Source: Pseudopelagicola sp.
Lineage (GTDB): Bacteria > Pseudomonadota > Alphaproteobacteria > Rhodobacterales > Rhodobacteraceae
Assembly (NCBI GenBank): GCA_026195905.1
Contig: JAPHRE010000065.1
Coordinates: forward strand, 1-34,003
DNA length: 34,003 bases
Direction: 5' to 3'
In this document: piece after piece, positions 24,982 through 31,973 of the stretch
Numbering within the stretch: the stretch's first letter is position 1
Layout: every line of letters starts with the position of its first letter
The notes under the pieces: model-generated
The model's input: the letters and a program-made list of their open reading frames with translations, nothing else
Database searches by the model: none
Told to the model about the DNA's origin: nothing
Translations under genes and position numbers: made by a program

Positions 24982-25416
24982 ATGCTTCAGGACTTCAAAG
25001 ACTTCATCGCCAAGGGCAATGTCATGGACATGGCCGTCGGGATTATCATCGGCGCGGCCTTTACGGCGATCGTCAAATCTATGGTGGGCGATCTTATCAA
25101 CCCGATTGTCGGGCTTTTCCTTGGTGGAGTGGATTTCAACAACCTTTACGCCGTGCTTTCGGGTAGTGTTCCTGAGGGCGCGAGCCTTGAGGCGGCGCGT
25201 GAAGCGGGCGCGGCGGTGTTTGCCTATGGCGCGTTCATCATGGCGGTCATCAACTTCCTGATTATCGCCTTCGTGGTGTTCATGCTTGTGCGCTATGTCA
25301 ACAAGGTCAAGGACGCGGCAGAGACGCAGGAAGAAGAGGCACCAGTGGCAGAAGAGCCTGCGGGGCCGAGCGAGCTTGATGTGTTGCTTGAGATTCGCGA
25401 CTCGCTCAAGAAGTAA
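24982..25416 (+). CDS. mscL: large-conductance mechanosensitive channel
   Basis: A 144-residue inner-membrane channel that opens under strong membrane tension and releases solutes on hypo-osmotic shock. The N-terminal [20 protein letters not shown] (1-20) is a classic MscL start. TM1 covers about 14-44, the periplasmic loop about 45-75, TM2 about 76-104, and an acidic linker leads to the C-terminal bundle helix [15 protein letters not shown] (130-144). The frame is open upstream to 24898, but the ATG at 24982 follows AAGGGA and gives the conserved N-terminus. A strong terminator follows, and mscS is the next gene. Confidence 0.96.
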   Translation: MLQDFKDFIAKGNVMDMAVGIIIGAAFTAIVKSMVGDLINPIVGLFLGGVDFNNLYAVLSGSVPEGASLEAAREAGAAVFAYGAFIMAVINFLIIAFVVFMLVRYVNKVKDAAETQEEEAPVAEEPAGPSELDVLLEIRDSLKK

Positions 25417-25432
25417 GACAAAGAGACATTTC

Positions 25433-25470
25433 GGGACAGCCCTTGCCGTTGGCGGGGCTGTCCCTTTTTT
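25433..25470 (+). terminator. intrinsic terminator of mscL
   Basis: GGGACAGCCC (25433-25442) and GGGCTGTCCC (25455-25464) form a perfect 10-bp stem with a 12-nt loop, followed directly by six T (25465-25470). It separates mscL from mscS, so the two channel genes are probably transcribed independently. Confidence 0.92.
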
Positions 25471-25499
25471 ATGGCACAAAGACATTGGGGACTGTGTGG

Positions 25500-26306
25500 A
25501 TGGAACAGATGGTAGACTATATCAGCGGCATGGGGCCGTTGGTCATTTCGGCGATCAAGGCGCTTGTGGTGATCGTCATCGGTTGGAGCGTGGCAGGGAT
25601 CGTCAGCGGCATGGTGCGCCGCAAGGTTAATGCCAAGCCGGAGATCGACAATACGCTTGGCAATTTTGTGGCATCGGTGATCCGTTGGGTCATCCTTCTT
25701 ATGGTGCTGATCGCGGTGCTTGGGTTGTTCGGGATCGAGGCGACATCGCTTGTCGCGGTGATGGGCGCGGCGACGCTGGCCATTGGGCTTGCGCTTCAGG
25801 GCACGCTAAGCGACCTTGCGGCGGGGTTCATGCTGATCCTGTTTCGGCCGTATAGGCTTGGCCAATATGTCGATATTGGCGGCACGGCAGGGACGGTGAA
25901 GGATCTCAACCTGTTTATCACCGAGCTTGTGACGCCGGATAATGTTCAGATCATTATTCCCAACGGCAAAGCCTGGGGCGCGATCATCACCAATTATTCG
26001 GCCCATGATACGCGGCGCGTCGATCTTACGTTTGGGATTGATTACGGCAATGACGCCGATCATGCGATGGCGATCATCCTGCGCGAGGCGGGGGCGGACG
26101 GTCGGGTCAAATCCGACCCGGAACCTTGGGTGCGTGTCACCAACCTCGGCGATAGTTCCGTTGACCTGACGGCGCGTCTTTGGGTTGAGGCGGCGGATTA
26201 CTGGGACGTGAAATTCGCCCTGACCAAGGGGGTCAAGGAGGCCTTTGACAAGGAAGGCGTCTCGATCCCCTATCCGCATGTGGTCGAGATCAAGAAACAG
26301 GGCTAA
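25500..26306 (+). CDS. mscS: small-conductance mechanosensitive channel, MscS family
   Basis: A 268-residue inner-membrane channel of the short MscS type. Predicted TM1 is about 13-38, TM2 about 55-78, and the pore helix TM3 about 82-112 with the Gly/Ala-packed pattern VMGAATLAIGLALQGTLSDL. The cytoplasmic beta domain follows, with FRPYRLGQYVDIGGTAGTV and the PNGKAWG segment. The frame is open to 25443, but that overlaps the mscL terminator; GGGGA 8 nt before the ATG at 25500 supports this start (another ATG is three codons on). It ends at a nested inverted-repeat terminator shared with the convergent ald gene. Confidence 0.94.
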   Translation: MEQMVDYISGMGPLVISAIKALVVIVIGWSVAGIVSGMVRRKVNAKPEIDNTLGNFVASVIRWVILLMVLIAVLGLFGIEATSLVAVMGAATLAIGLALQGTLSDLAAGFMLILFRPYRLGQYVDIGGTAGTVKDLNLFITELVTPDNVQIIIPNGKAWGAIITNYSAHDTRRVDLTFGIDYGNDADHAMAIILREAGADGRVKSDPEPWVRVTNLGDSSVDLTARLWVEAADYWDVKFALTKGVKEAFDKEGVSIPYPHVVEIKKQG

Positions 26307-26308
26307 GG

Positions 26309-26376
26309 CCCGGCCCCCTGACATGAAGAAAGCCGCCCCAGGAGTGTGGGGCGGCTTTTGTTGTTTGGGGGCCGGG
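26309..26376. terminator. nested two-tier bidirectional terminator between mscS and ald
   Basis: An inner stem AAAGCCGCCCC (26329-26339) / GGGGCGGCTTT (26348-26358) with an 8-nt loop is followed on the + strand by TTTTGTTGTTT and on the - strand by TTTCTTC. Around it sits a second perfect 10-bp inverted repeat, CCCGGCCCCC (26309-26318) / GGGGGCCGGG (26367-26376). It fills the gap between two convergent genes and should stop transcription from both sides. Confidence 0.85.
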
Positions 26377-26380
26377 AGGG

Positions 26381-27499
26381 TTAGCTTTTCAGGGCGACGG
26401 TTGGGGAGATGACGTCTAGCCCGAGTGCCTTGCCGACGGCGTAGTAGGTCAGTTGGCCGGCGTGGACGTTGAGACCATTGAGGAGGTGCGGGTCGTCTTC
26501 GCAGGCCTTGCGCCAGCCCTTGTCGGCCAGTGCGAGGAGGAAGGGCATGGTCGCATTGCCGAGGGCGATGGTTGAGGTGCGGGCGACCGCGCCGGGCATG
26601 TTGGCGACGCAATAGTGCATGACGCCATTGACCTCGTAGATCGGGTCGGCGTGGGTTGTGGCGCGGGAGGTCTCAAAGCAGCCGCCTTGGTCAATGGCGA
26701 CATCGACAAGGGCGGCACCGGGGGCCATCAGGGACAATTGTTCGCGCGTGACAAGTTTGGGGGCGGCAGCGCCGGGAATCAGGACCGCGCCGACCACCAT
26801 GTCCATCGTCGGCAAAAGCTCGGCAATGGCGCCACGGTCGGAATATTGCGTTGTCAGGCGGCCCATGAAGACATCATCGAGGTAGGAGAGGCGCGGCAGG
26901 GAGCGGTCCAGCACGGTCACATTCGCGCCCATGCCAACCGCCACACGGGCCGCCGCCGTGCCGACAACGCCGCCGCCAATAATCGCGACATTGGCCGGGC
27001 GCACACCGGGCACGCCGCCCATCAGGACACCGCGCCCGCCATTGGCCTTTTGCAGGGTCCAGGCACCGACCTGGGGCGCGAGGCGACCTGCGACCTCGGA
27101 CATAGGCGCAAGGAGGGGCAGGCCGCCGTTGGCATCGGTCACCGTTTCATAGGCGATGGCGGTGCAGCCCGAGGCGAGGAGGTCATGGGTCTGGGAGGGG
27201 TCGGGGGCGAGGTGCAGGTAGGTAAAGAGGAGTTGGCCCTCGCGCAGCATCTTGCGCTCGCCAGCTTGGGGTTCCTTGACCTTGACGATCATGTCGGCGG
27301 TGGCGAAGACCTCCTGGGCCGTTTCAAGGATTTGCGCGCCCGATGCCGTATAGTCGGCGTCGGTAAAGCCCGAGCCAAGCCCGGCCCCGGATTGGATATA
27401 GACCTCATGGCCGTGGGCCACGGCCTCTTGGGCCGCGTTTGGGGTCATGCCGACGCGGAATTCCTGTGGTTTGATCTCTGTGGGGCAACCGATTTTCAT
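26381..27499 (-). CDS. ald: alanine dehydrogenase
   Basis: Catalyses NAD-dependent interconversion of L-alanine with pyruvate and ammonia. The 372-residue length is standard. Conserved positions agree with known enzymes: R15 in [10 protein letters not shown]75 in KVKEP and H96 in TYLHLAPD as the substrate/catalytic set, the NAD loop IIGGGVVG at about 173-180, and D198 in VLDRS for adenosine ribose binding. The frame is open to 27550, but the ATG at 27499 starts the conserved [10 protein letters not shown] and has GGAG 7 nt upstream. It is divergent from an Lrp/AsnC-type regulator gene, the usual arrangement for alanine-induced control of ald. Confidence 0.96.
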   Translation of the reverse strand: MKIGCPTEIKPQEFRVGMTPNAAQEAVAHGHEVYIQSGAGLGSGFTDADYTASGAQILETAQEVFATADMIVKVKEPQAGERKMLREGQLLFTYLHLAPDPSQTHDLLASGCTAIAYETVTDANGGLPLLAPMSEVAGRLAPQVGAWTLQKANGGRGVLMGGVPGVRPANVAIIGGGVVGTAAARVAVGMGANVTVLDRSLPRLSYLDDVFMGRLTTQYSDRGAIAELLPTMDMVVGAVLIPGAAAPKLVTREQLSLMAPGAALVDVAIDQGGCFETSRATTHADPIYEVNGVMHYCVANMPGAVARTSTIALGNATMPFLLALADKGWRKACEDDPHLLNGLNVHAGQLTYYAVGKALGLDVISPTVALKS

Positions 27500-27558
27500 T
27501 TTATATCTCCCTGTTCCCGATGCGACGAGAGTGGGGGAGGTTGTTTGCAAAGTGCTGC

Positions 27559-27573
27559 ATTTTTGGGCAAAAT
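27559..27573. promoter_or_regulatory. ATTTT-N5-AAAAT palindrome in the ald/lrp divergent region, candidate regulator site
   Basis: ATTTT (27559-27563) and AAAAT (27569-27573) are inverted 5-bp half-sites around TGGGC, almost midway between the ald start (27499) and the regulator start (27637). AT-rich 15-bp palindromes are typical of Lrp/AsnC operators, so this is the natural site for autoregulation and ald control. No binding evidence is available from sequence alone. Confidence 0.45.
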
Positions 27574-27636
27574 TTATCGGTGCATGCGGGAGAATCTTCG
27601 AATAAGACGGGAATCAGGACAAAGGAGCGTCGTAAA

Positions 27637-28095
27637 ATGTCTTTAGATCAGACGGATCGTCGGATTCTCAAGGTTCTGCAACGGCGGGGGCGGATTTCCA
27701 ATGCGGAGCTTTCGGAGGCCGTCAATCTGTCGCAATCGGCCTGTCATCGGCGTGTGCATCGGCTTGAGCAGGAGGGGTATATCCGCGACTACGTGGCGCT
27801 ATTGGATGCGCGCAAGATGGCGGTGCCGACGACCGTGTTTGTCGAGATTTCGCTTTCGGGACAGGCGGAGGATGTGTTGGAGGCGTTTGAGAAGGCGGTT
27901 TCGCGTATCCCGGATGTGTTGGAGTGTCATCTTATGGCGGGGTCGGCGGATTATCTTTTGAAGGTGGTGGCCGAGAACACGGATGATTTTGCGCGGATTC
28001 ATCGGCAGTATCTTTCGCGTCTGCCCGGCGTGGTTCGGATGCAGTCGTCTTTTGCGCTGCGCACCGTGTTCAAGACAACGGCGCTTCCGGTTTAG
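27637..28095 (+). CDS. Lrp/AsnC family transcriptional regulator (probable AldR-like)
   Basis: A 152-residue regulator with an N-terminal winged helix-turn-helix (about 4-60; recognition segment SQSACHRRVHRLEQEGYI at 32-49) and a C-terminal RAM/ligand-binding domain (about 65-145, with VLECHLMAGSADYLLKV). Such proteins form octamers and respond to amino acids. The divergent position next to ald suggests an alanine-responsive activator of ald (inference from context). The frame runs upstream to 27520, but the AAAGGAG at 27621-27627 and the family length favour the ATG at 27637. Its 3' end abuts an extragenic double-hairpin repeat. Confidence 0.92.
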   Translation: MSLDQTDRRILKVLQRRGRISNAELSEAVNLSQSACHRRVHRLEQEGYIRDYVALLDARKMAVPTTVFVEISLSGQAEDVLEAFEKAVSRIPDVLECHLMAGSADYLLKVVAENTDDFARIHRQYLSRLPGVVRMQSSFALRTVFKTTALPV

Positions 28096-28096
28096 G

Positions 28097-28168
28097 GGGG
28101 TGAGGGGCGCTGCCCCTCTTGAGCCTGCGGCTCAATTCACCCCGGAGGTATTTTTGCCAAGATGAAGA
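28097..28168. repeat. double-hairpin extragenic repeat, probable bidirectional terminator
   Basis: Two tandem 7-bp hairpins with 3-nt loops, GAGGGGC/GCCCCTC (28102-28118) and TTGAGCC/GGCTCAA (28119-28135), are enclosed by GGGGTGA (28097-28103) and TCACCCC (28137-28143). A tail CCGGAGGTATTTTTGCCAAG leads into GATGAAGA. I recognise this combination, including the TTTTTGCCAAGATGAAG tail, as a dispersed intergenic sequence of Rhodobacterales genomes. It lies between the convergent regulator and P1 peptidase genes and likely terminates both. Confidence 0.65.
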
Positions 28169-28175
28169 GTACACG

Positions 28176-29150
28176 TCAGCGATAAGGCGGGACCGGGTCG
28201 TTTGGTGCGGGCGTCGCATGGTAGACGGCGCGGGCGATGGAGCGGGCGAGGCAGGTGGCGGCACCGTGGCCGAGCCAGAGCGGATCGGCGAGCGGGTCGT
28301 TGAGCGGTTTGGTGGCGGTTGAGACGGCGAAGACGAGATCGCCATCCATCGGCGTATGCGAGGGCACCAGGGCGCGGGCCATGCCGTCGTGGGCGGCGGT
28401 GGCAAGGCGGGTGCATTGGCTTTGATCGAGGCCCGCATCGGTCGCGACGATGGCGATTGTGGTGTTGGCGTTGTGGCTTGCCAGTTTGGTGGGCGGCAGG
28501 CCGGGGGGGATTGAGGGCGCGGGGCCGTGGCCGCCGAATTCATCACCGATCTCGAAAGGGGCGGCCCAGAAATGGGTGCTGTCCACCGTGGCGTCGCCAA
28601 GCGCGTTGACGGCGACGAGGGCGGCGACACGATGGCCCGAGGGCAGGAGGACAGACGCCGAGCCGAGGCCGCCTTTGCGGGTTGCCAGCATGGCGCCGGT
28701 GCCCGCGCCGAATGAGCCGATGTCAAAGCTATCGGCGGCGGTTGCGAGGGCCGCAGCCCCGAGGCGTTTATAGGGGTTTTCCGACCAGTTCTTGTCGCCG
28801 CCATTGAGCAGGTCAAAGAGGATCGCGCCGGGCACGATGGGCACGCGTTGATCGCCCACGGCAAAGCCGCGCCCCGCCGCGCGCAGGGCATCGGCCACGC
28901 CGGAGGCGGCATCAAGGCCAAAGGCAGAGCCGCCCGACAGCACCAGCGCGTCGACCTGCTGCACGGTTTTGTCGGGGGCGAGGAGGTCGCTTTCTCGGGT
29001 GCCGGGGGCACCGCCCATGACATGGAGGCCTGCCGTGAAAGGGGCATCGGAGGTCAGGACAGTGACGCCGGTTTTGATATGCGCGTCGGAGGCATTGCCG
29101 ACCTTGAGGCCGGGAATATCGGTGATGAGGTTTTTGGGGCCGGGCTGCAT
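28176..29150 (-). CDS. P1 family peptidase, NylC/DmpA-type N-terminal nucleophile hydrolase
   Basis: A 324-residue self-processing hydrolase. The segment ASHNANTTIAIVATDAG (about 224-240) contains the N229-T230 bond that, by analogy with nylon hydrolase NylC (N266/T267), would be cut to expose Thr230 as nucleophile. N182 in AVNALGD lies 48 residues before T230, the same spacing as NylC N219 to T267. The N-terminal half has GALVLSGGSAFGLDAASG-like family sequence (here ALVLSGGSAFGLD, 68-80). Related enzymes act on D-amino-acid or beta-amino-acid peptides or amides; the natural substrate is unknown. A longer frame reaches 29300, but the family start fits the ATG at 29150, though its ribosome binding site is weak. 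Confidence 0.88.
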   Translation of the reverse strand: MQPGPKNLITDIPGLKVGNASDAHIKTGVTVLTSDAPFTAGLHVMGGAPGTRESDLLAPDKTVQQVDALVLSGGSAFGLDAASGVADALRAAGRGFAVGDQRVPIVPGAILFDLLNGGDKNWSENPYKRLGAAALATAADSFDIGSFGAGTGAMLATRKGGLGSASVLLPSGHRVAALVAVNALGDATVDSTHFWAAPFEIGDEFGGHGPAPSIPPGLPPTKLASHNANTTIAIVATDAGLDQSQCTRLATAAHDGMARALVPSHTPMDGDLVFAVSTATKPLNDPLADPLWLGHGAATCLARSIARAVYHATPAPNDPVPPYR

Positions 29151-29195
29151 TGGGGTCTCATTTTTTGATGGTGCCAAAGCATAGCGGCGAAGAGG

Positions 29196-29220
29196 CGCAA
29201 ATGCGACGCAAGAGTCGCAA
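29196..29220. promoter_or_regulatory. phased CGCAA repeats and TGCGAC-N6-GTCGCA palindrome in a divergent promoter region
   Basis: CGCAA occurs at 29196-29200, 29207-29211 and 29216-29220. Within the same block, TGCGAC (29202-29207) and GTCGCA (29214-29219) are perfect inverted 6-bp half-sites with a 6-nt spacer. The block lies in the 214-bp gap between the divergent P1 peptidase and creatinase genes, about 50 bp from the former and 145 bp from the latter. It is a reasonable operator candidate; the regulator is unknown. Confidence 0.35.
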
Positions 29221-29364
29221 AATGGCTTGATTGGGGGCGGCAAAGCGGGCAAAGGGAGGGCAGAGCACCACGGCGATGGCGTCGCCACGGCCCGTTTCAT
29301 GAGAATAGGCCGCGCTTCTTTATCCCAGTCCTGAACGCCGGGACCTCTTTGATCGGAGGTCTAA

Positions 29365-30573
29365 ATGACTGCACGTCCTGAATTCTATCGTTTCCATAAT
29401 GGCGAGAAGGCGCGCCTGCAATTTGCCGAGGCCGAGTATGCGGCGCGGGTTTCGACCCTTCGCAAGCGTATGGTTGAGGCGGGGGCCGAGGTCGCCGTAT
29501 TCACCTCGATGCACAATGTCTCGTATTACTCGGGTTTTACCTATTGTTCTTTCGGGCGGCCCTATGCGCTTGTCGTGACCGAGACGGAGTGTGTCACCAT
29601 TTCAGCCGGGATCGACGCGGGCCAGCCTTGGCGTCGGTGCTATGGCGACAATATCACCTATACGGATTGGCAGCGTGACAACTATTGGCGCGCGATTTGC
29701 GCGGTGACGGGCGAGGGGCGCCGGGTTGGGTTCGAGAGCGATCACATGAGCCTTTTGCAGAAGGGCAAATGCGAGGCGTTTTTGAAGCCGTCGGCAATGG
29801 TCGATCTCTACGAGACGACGATGTTGCATCGAATGCACAAATCCCCGGCCGAGTTGGAGATGATCCGCGCGGGCGCGGCGGTTGCCGATGTGGGCGGCTA
29901 TGCGATCCGCGAGGCGGTCAAGATCGGCGCGCGCGAGATCGACGTTGCGATGGCGGGCCGGGATGCGATGGAATTGGAGATCGCGAAGCGGTTCCCGGAG
30001 GCCGAATATCGCGACACTTGGGTTTGGTTCCAGTCGGGGATCAATACGGACGGGGCGCATAACCCTGTGACCGCGCGCCAGATTGAGCGCGGCGATATCC
30101 TGTCGCTCAACACCTTTCCGATGATCTCGGGCTATTACACCGCTTTGGAGCGGACGATGTTCGCGGGCGAGGTCGATGCCGAGAGCCTGTCGGTCTGGGA
30201 GGCGAATGTGGGCGCGCATGAGTTGGGGATTTCCTTGCTTCAGCCCGGCGCGAGCTGTGCGGAGGTCACGCATAAGATCAATGCCTTCTTTGAAGAGCGC
30301 GATTTGCTGCAATACCGGACCTTTGGCTATGGGCATTCGTTCGGCGTGCTGTCGCATTACTATGGTCGCGAGGCGGGGCTAGAGCTTCGCGAAGATATCG
30401 ACACGGTGCTTGAGCCGGGGATGGTCATCTCGATGGAGCCGATGCTGACGATTGCCGAGGGGCAGCCGGGGGCCGGGGGCTATCGCGAGCATGATATTCT
30501 TATCATTACCGAGGATGGGAACGAGAATATCACCGGCTATCCCTATGGGCCGGAGTTCAACGTGGTTGGATAA
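29365..30573 (+). CDS. creatinase (creatine amidinohydrolase)
   Basis: A cytosolic pita-bread-fold enzyme that hydrolyses creatine to sarcosine and urea. At 402 residues it matches the Pseudomonas putida creatinase length, and long stretches agree, including QYRTFGYGHSFGVLSHYYGR and REAGLELREDIDTVLEPGMV. The catalytic H232 (in INTDGAHNPVT) and the creatine-binding E262, R335 and E358 fall at the same numbers as in the P. putida enzyme. The metal ligands of related M24 aminopeptidases are not expected in creatinases. It appears to be monocistronic: terminator directly after, divergent P1 peptidase before. No sarcosine oxidase or creatininase gene is in the window. Confidence 0.93.
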   Translation: MTARPEFYRFHNGEKARLQFAEAEYAARVSTLRKRMVEAGAEVAVFTSMHNVSYYSGFTYCSFGRPYALVVTETECVTISAGIDAGQPWRRCYGDNITYTDWQRDNYWRAICAVTGEGRRVGFESDHMSLLQKGKCEAFLKPSAMVDLYETTMLHRMHKSPAELEMIRAGAAVADVGGYAIREAVKIGAREIDVAMAGRDAMELEIAKRFPEAEYRDTWVWFQSGINTDGAHNPVTARQIERGDILSLNTFPMISGYYTALERTMFAGEVDAESLSVWEANVGAHELGISLLQPGASCAEVTHKINAFFEERDLLQYRTFGYGHSFGVLSHYYGREAGLELREDIDTVLEPGMVISMEPMLTIAEGQPGAGGYREHDILIITEDGNENITGYPYGPEFNVVG

Positions 30574-30580
30574 AGGAAAG

Positions 30581-30607
30581 GGCGGGGCGTGAGGCTCCGC
30601 CTTTTTT
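30581..30607 (+). terminator. intrinsic terminator of the creatinase gene
   Basis: GGCGGGGC (30581-30588) pairs with GCTCCGCC (30594-30601), with one G-T wobble and a 5-nt loop, followed by six T (30602-30607). It starts 8 nt after the stop codon. Confidence 0.88.
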
Positions 30608-30639
30608 GGTTTGGGGGAGGCTAATGGAGGGCGGTTATG

Positions 30640-31123
30640 GGGGACATAGCTGACATTAGGACCTCATCATGATAATCTGGTGCATATAGCTCAGACCGGG
30701 GGGCAACATGAGCAATGAACACGCGACACTTGCCGCAGAGATATCAAAATGGCCTTCAAAAACAGAACTTCTGAACATCTTTAAAACTAATGGCTACGCG
30801 GTGATTGAAGGAACGTACTCGGTAAGGCTGGCGGACTTCGATCACTTTATTTTTAGGGACCTAGGCGGAGATTTGGGCCAGGGCACCATAACCGCTGACC
30901 ACAAGTCGACAGAAGAACTTGCCGACTTTTCTGGCCGTGTGTCACGGACACTTGCGAATTCAGGCATTAGACACCGCTTCGAAGTGTATTCGGATAAGGA
31001 AGAACTGGCAGCCTATTTGCACTACGAATGGCCGAAGGACTGGTAGGTCTGGGCTCCAACGCAGACATCTGCATAGAACTGCCTGAGGCCTCCAACACGC
31101 TGCCGCACCGCCTCTGTGTCCCC
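30640..31123. repeat. near-perfect 10-bp inverted repeats flanking the orphan gene
   Basis: GGGGACATAG (30640-30649) and CTGTGTCCCC (31114-31123) are inverted copies agreeing at 9 of 10 positions, about 465 bp apart, bracketing the compositionally atypical orphan gene. The right copy ends in the first base of the sodium channel stop codon. Such flanks could be ends of a small inserted element, but they are short and G-rich and could be chance. No target-site duplication was recognised. Confidence 0.3.
30708..31046 (+). CDS. hypothetical protein, compositionally atypical orphan
   Basis: A 112-residue protein I do not recognise. It is soluble, without signal peptide or membrane segment, with many charged residues and an aromatic C-terminus (AYLHYEWPKDW). 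The predicted pattern is mixed alpha/beta: an N-terminal helix (about 4-26), strands around YAVIEGTYSVRLADFDHFIF, and a helix around STEELADFSGRVSRTLANSG. Codon use is clearly richer in A/T than in every neighbour (frequent aaa, aca, gaa, ttt), which suggests recent acquisition. The ATG follows a G-rich site (ccggggggcaac). Short inverted repeats flank it. An immunity-type or phage-derived protein is possible, but nothing in the sequence shows this. Confidence 0.7.
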   Translation: MSNEHATLAAEISKWPSKTELLNIFKTNGYAVIEGTYSVRLADFDHFIFRDLGGDLGQGTITADHKSTEELADFSGRVSRTLANSGIRHRFEVYSDKEELAAYLHYEWPKDW

Positions 31124-31887
31124 TACCTCTCCGCCAACCGCTTCTCAATCGCCTCTAACCGGGCGAGGACTTCGTCGCGGTAGGTGTCGGTGCGGGCGGT
31201 GTCTTCTTCGTGGTGGGCGTCTTGCATGGAGTTGACGATGAGGCCGACGAGGAGGTTCACCACGGCGAAGGTTGTCAGGAGGATGAACGGGACGAAGAAG
31301 GCCCAGGCGTAGGGGTGGGTTTCCATGACCGGGCGCACGATGCCCATAGACCAGCTTTCGAGCGTCATGATCTGGAACAATGTATAGGCGGAATCGCCCA
31401 AGTTGCCGAAGAACTCGGGGAAGGTTGCGCTAAAGAGTTTGGTCGCCATGACCGCGCCGACATAGAAAATCATCGCCATCAGGAGAAAGACGCTGCCCAT
31501 GCCGGGCAGGGCGGTGATGAAGCCTTCGACGACGCGGCGCAGGCGGGGGGCGTTGGAGACCACGCGCAGCACCCGCAGGATGCGGAGCGCCCGCAAGACC
31601 TGAAACCCTTGGCCCGCGGGGACGAGGGAAATGCCGACAATCACAAGGTCGAACAGGTTCCAGCCATCACGGAAAAACCCAAGGCGGCGGGCGAAGAGTT
31701 TGAGGGCAATCTCGACGACAAAGATCGTCAGGCAGGCCATATCGAGGGCGAGGATAAGCGTCCCGGCGCGGTTCATCACAGCAGGTGAGGTTTCAAGGCC
31801 GAGGAGGACGGCGTTGAAGACGATGATGCCTAGGATGGTGTTGCGGAAAAGGGCGCTATCGACAAGGCGTTGCACGGATTGTCGCAA
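31123..31887 (-). CDS. bacterial voltage-gated sodium channel (NaChBac/NavSp family)
   Basis: A 254-residue six-helix ion channel subunit that would assemble as a tetramer in the inner membrane. S1-S3 span about 14-90. S4 (about 97-118) has arginines every third residue at R99, R102, R105 and R108, the voltage sensor. The pore carries the selectivity filter TLESWS at 175-180, the sodium-selective signature of NavAb and NavSp. S6 is about 196-221, and a C-terminal coiled coil (about 233-254) serves assembly. The start is TTG at 31887, giving MRQSVQ, with GAGGAG 7 nt upstream inside a palindrome. It is convergent with the orphan gene. Confidence 0.93.
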   Translation of the reverse strand: MRQSVQRLVDSALFRNTILGIIVFNAVLLGLETSPAVMNRAGTLILALDMACLTIFVVEIALKLFARRLGFFRDGWNLFDLVIVGISLVPAGQGFQVLRALRILRVLRVVSNAPRLRRVVEGFITALPGMGSVFLLMAMIFYVGAVMATKLFSATFPEFFGNLGDSAYTLFQIMTLESWSMGIVRPVMETHPYAWAFFVPFILLTTFAVVNLLVGLIVNSMQDAHHEEDTARTDTYRDEVLARLEAIEKRLAER

Positions 31888-31895
31888 AGGGAATC

Positions 31896-31918
31896 TCCTC
31901 GAAAAGGCTTTTCGAGGA
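31896..31918 (-). promoter_or_regulatory. 23-bp perfect palindrome containing the channel gene Shine-Dalgarno
   Basis: TCCTCGAAAAG (31896-31906) and CTTTTCGAGGA (31908-31918) are exact inverted 11-bp arms around one base. On the - strand the palindrome contains the GAGGA of the ribosome binding site (31900-31896, extended to GAGGAG by 31895) ahead of the TTG start at 31887. As RNA it would form a stem of about 9 bp with a 5-nt loop that hides the ribosome binding site. As DNA it is a good dimer operator. Either could control channel synthesis; the choice is open. Confidence 0.6.
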
Positions 31919-31924
31919 TATGGC

Positions 31925-31955
31925 CCGCCGCCCTGCGCTTCACAAGGGGCGGCGG
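31925..31955 (-). terminator. GC-rich hairpin after the exported-protein gene
   Basis: CCGCCGCCC (31925-31933) and GGGCGGCGG (31947-31955) make a perfect 9-bp GC stem with a 13-nt loop, about 20 nt beyond the stop of the upstream - strand gene. No T-tract follows, so it may attenuate or stabilise RNA rather than terminate fully. It lies just before the palindrome that covers the channel ribosome binding site. Confidence 0.45.
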
Positions 31956-31973
31956 CGAAAATCGGCGGGTGTT

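Noticed and set aside
28070-29047. 325-codon open frame on the same strand as the P1 peptidase, shifted in frame
   Set aside because: Ser/Pro/Ala-rich out-of-frame translation that also runs through the extragenic repeat; the P1 frame has the N-T cleavage site and family motifs.
30608-31122. A full insertion sequence around the orphan gene
   Set aside because: No transposase frame or recognisable target duplication; only short imperfect inverted repeats were found, reported as a low-confidence repeat.
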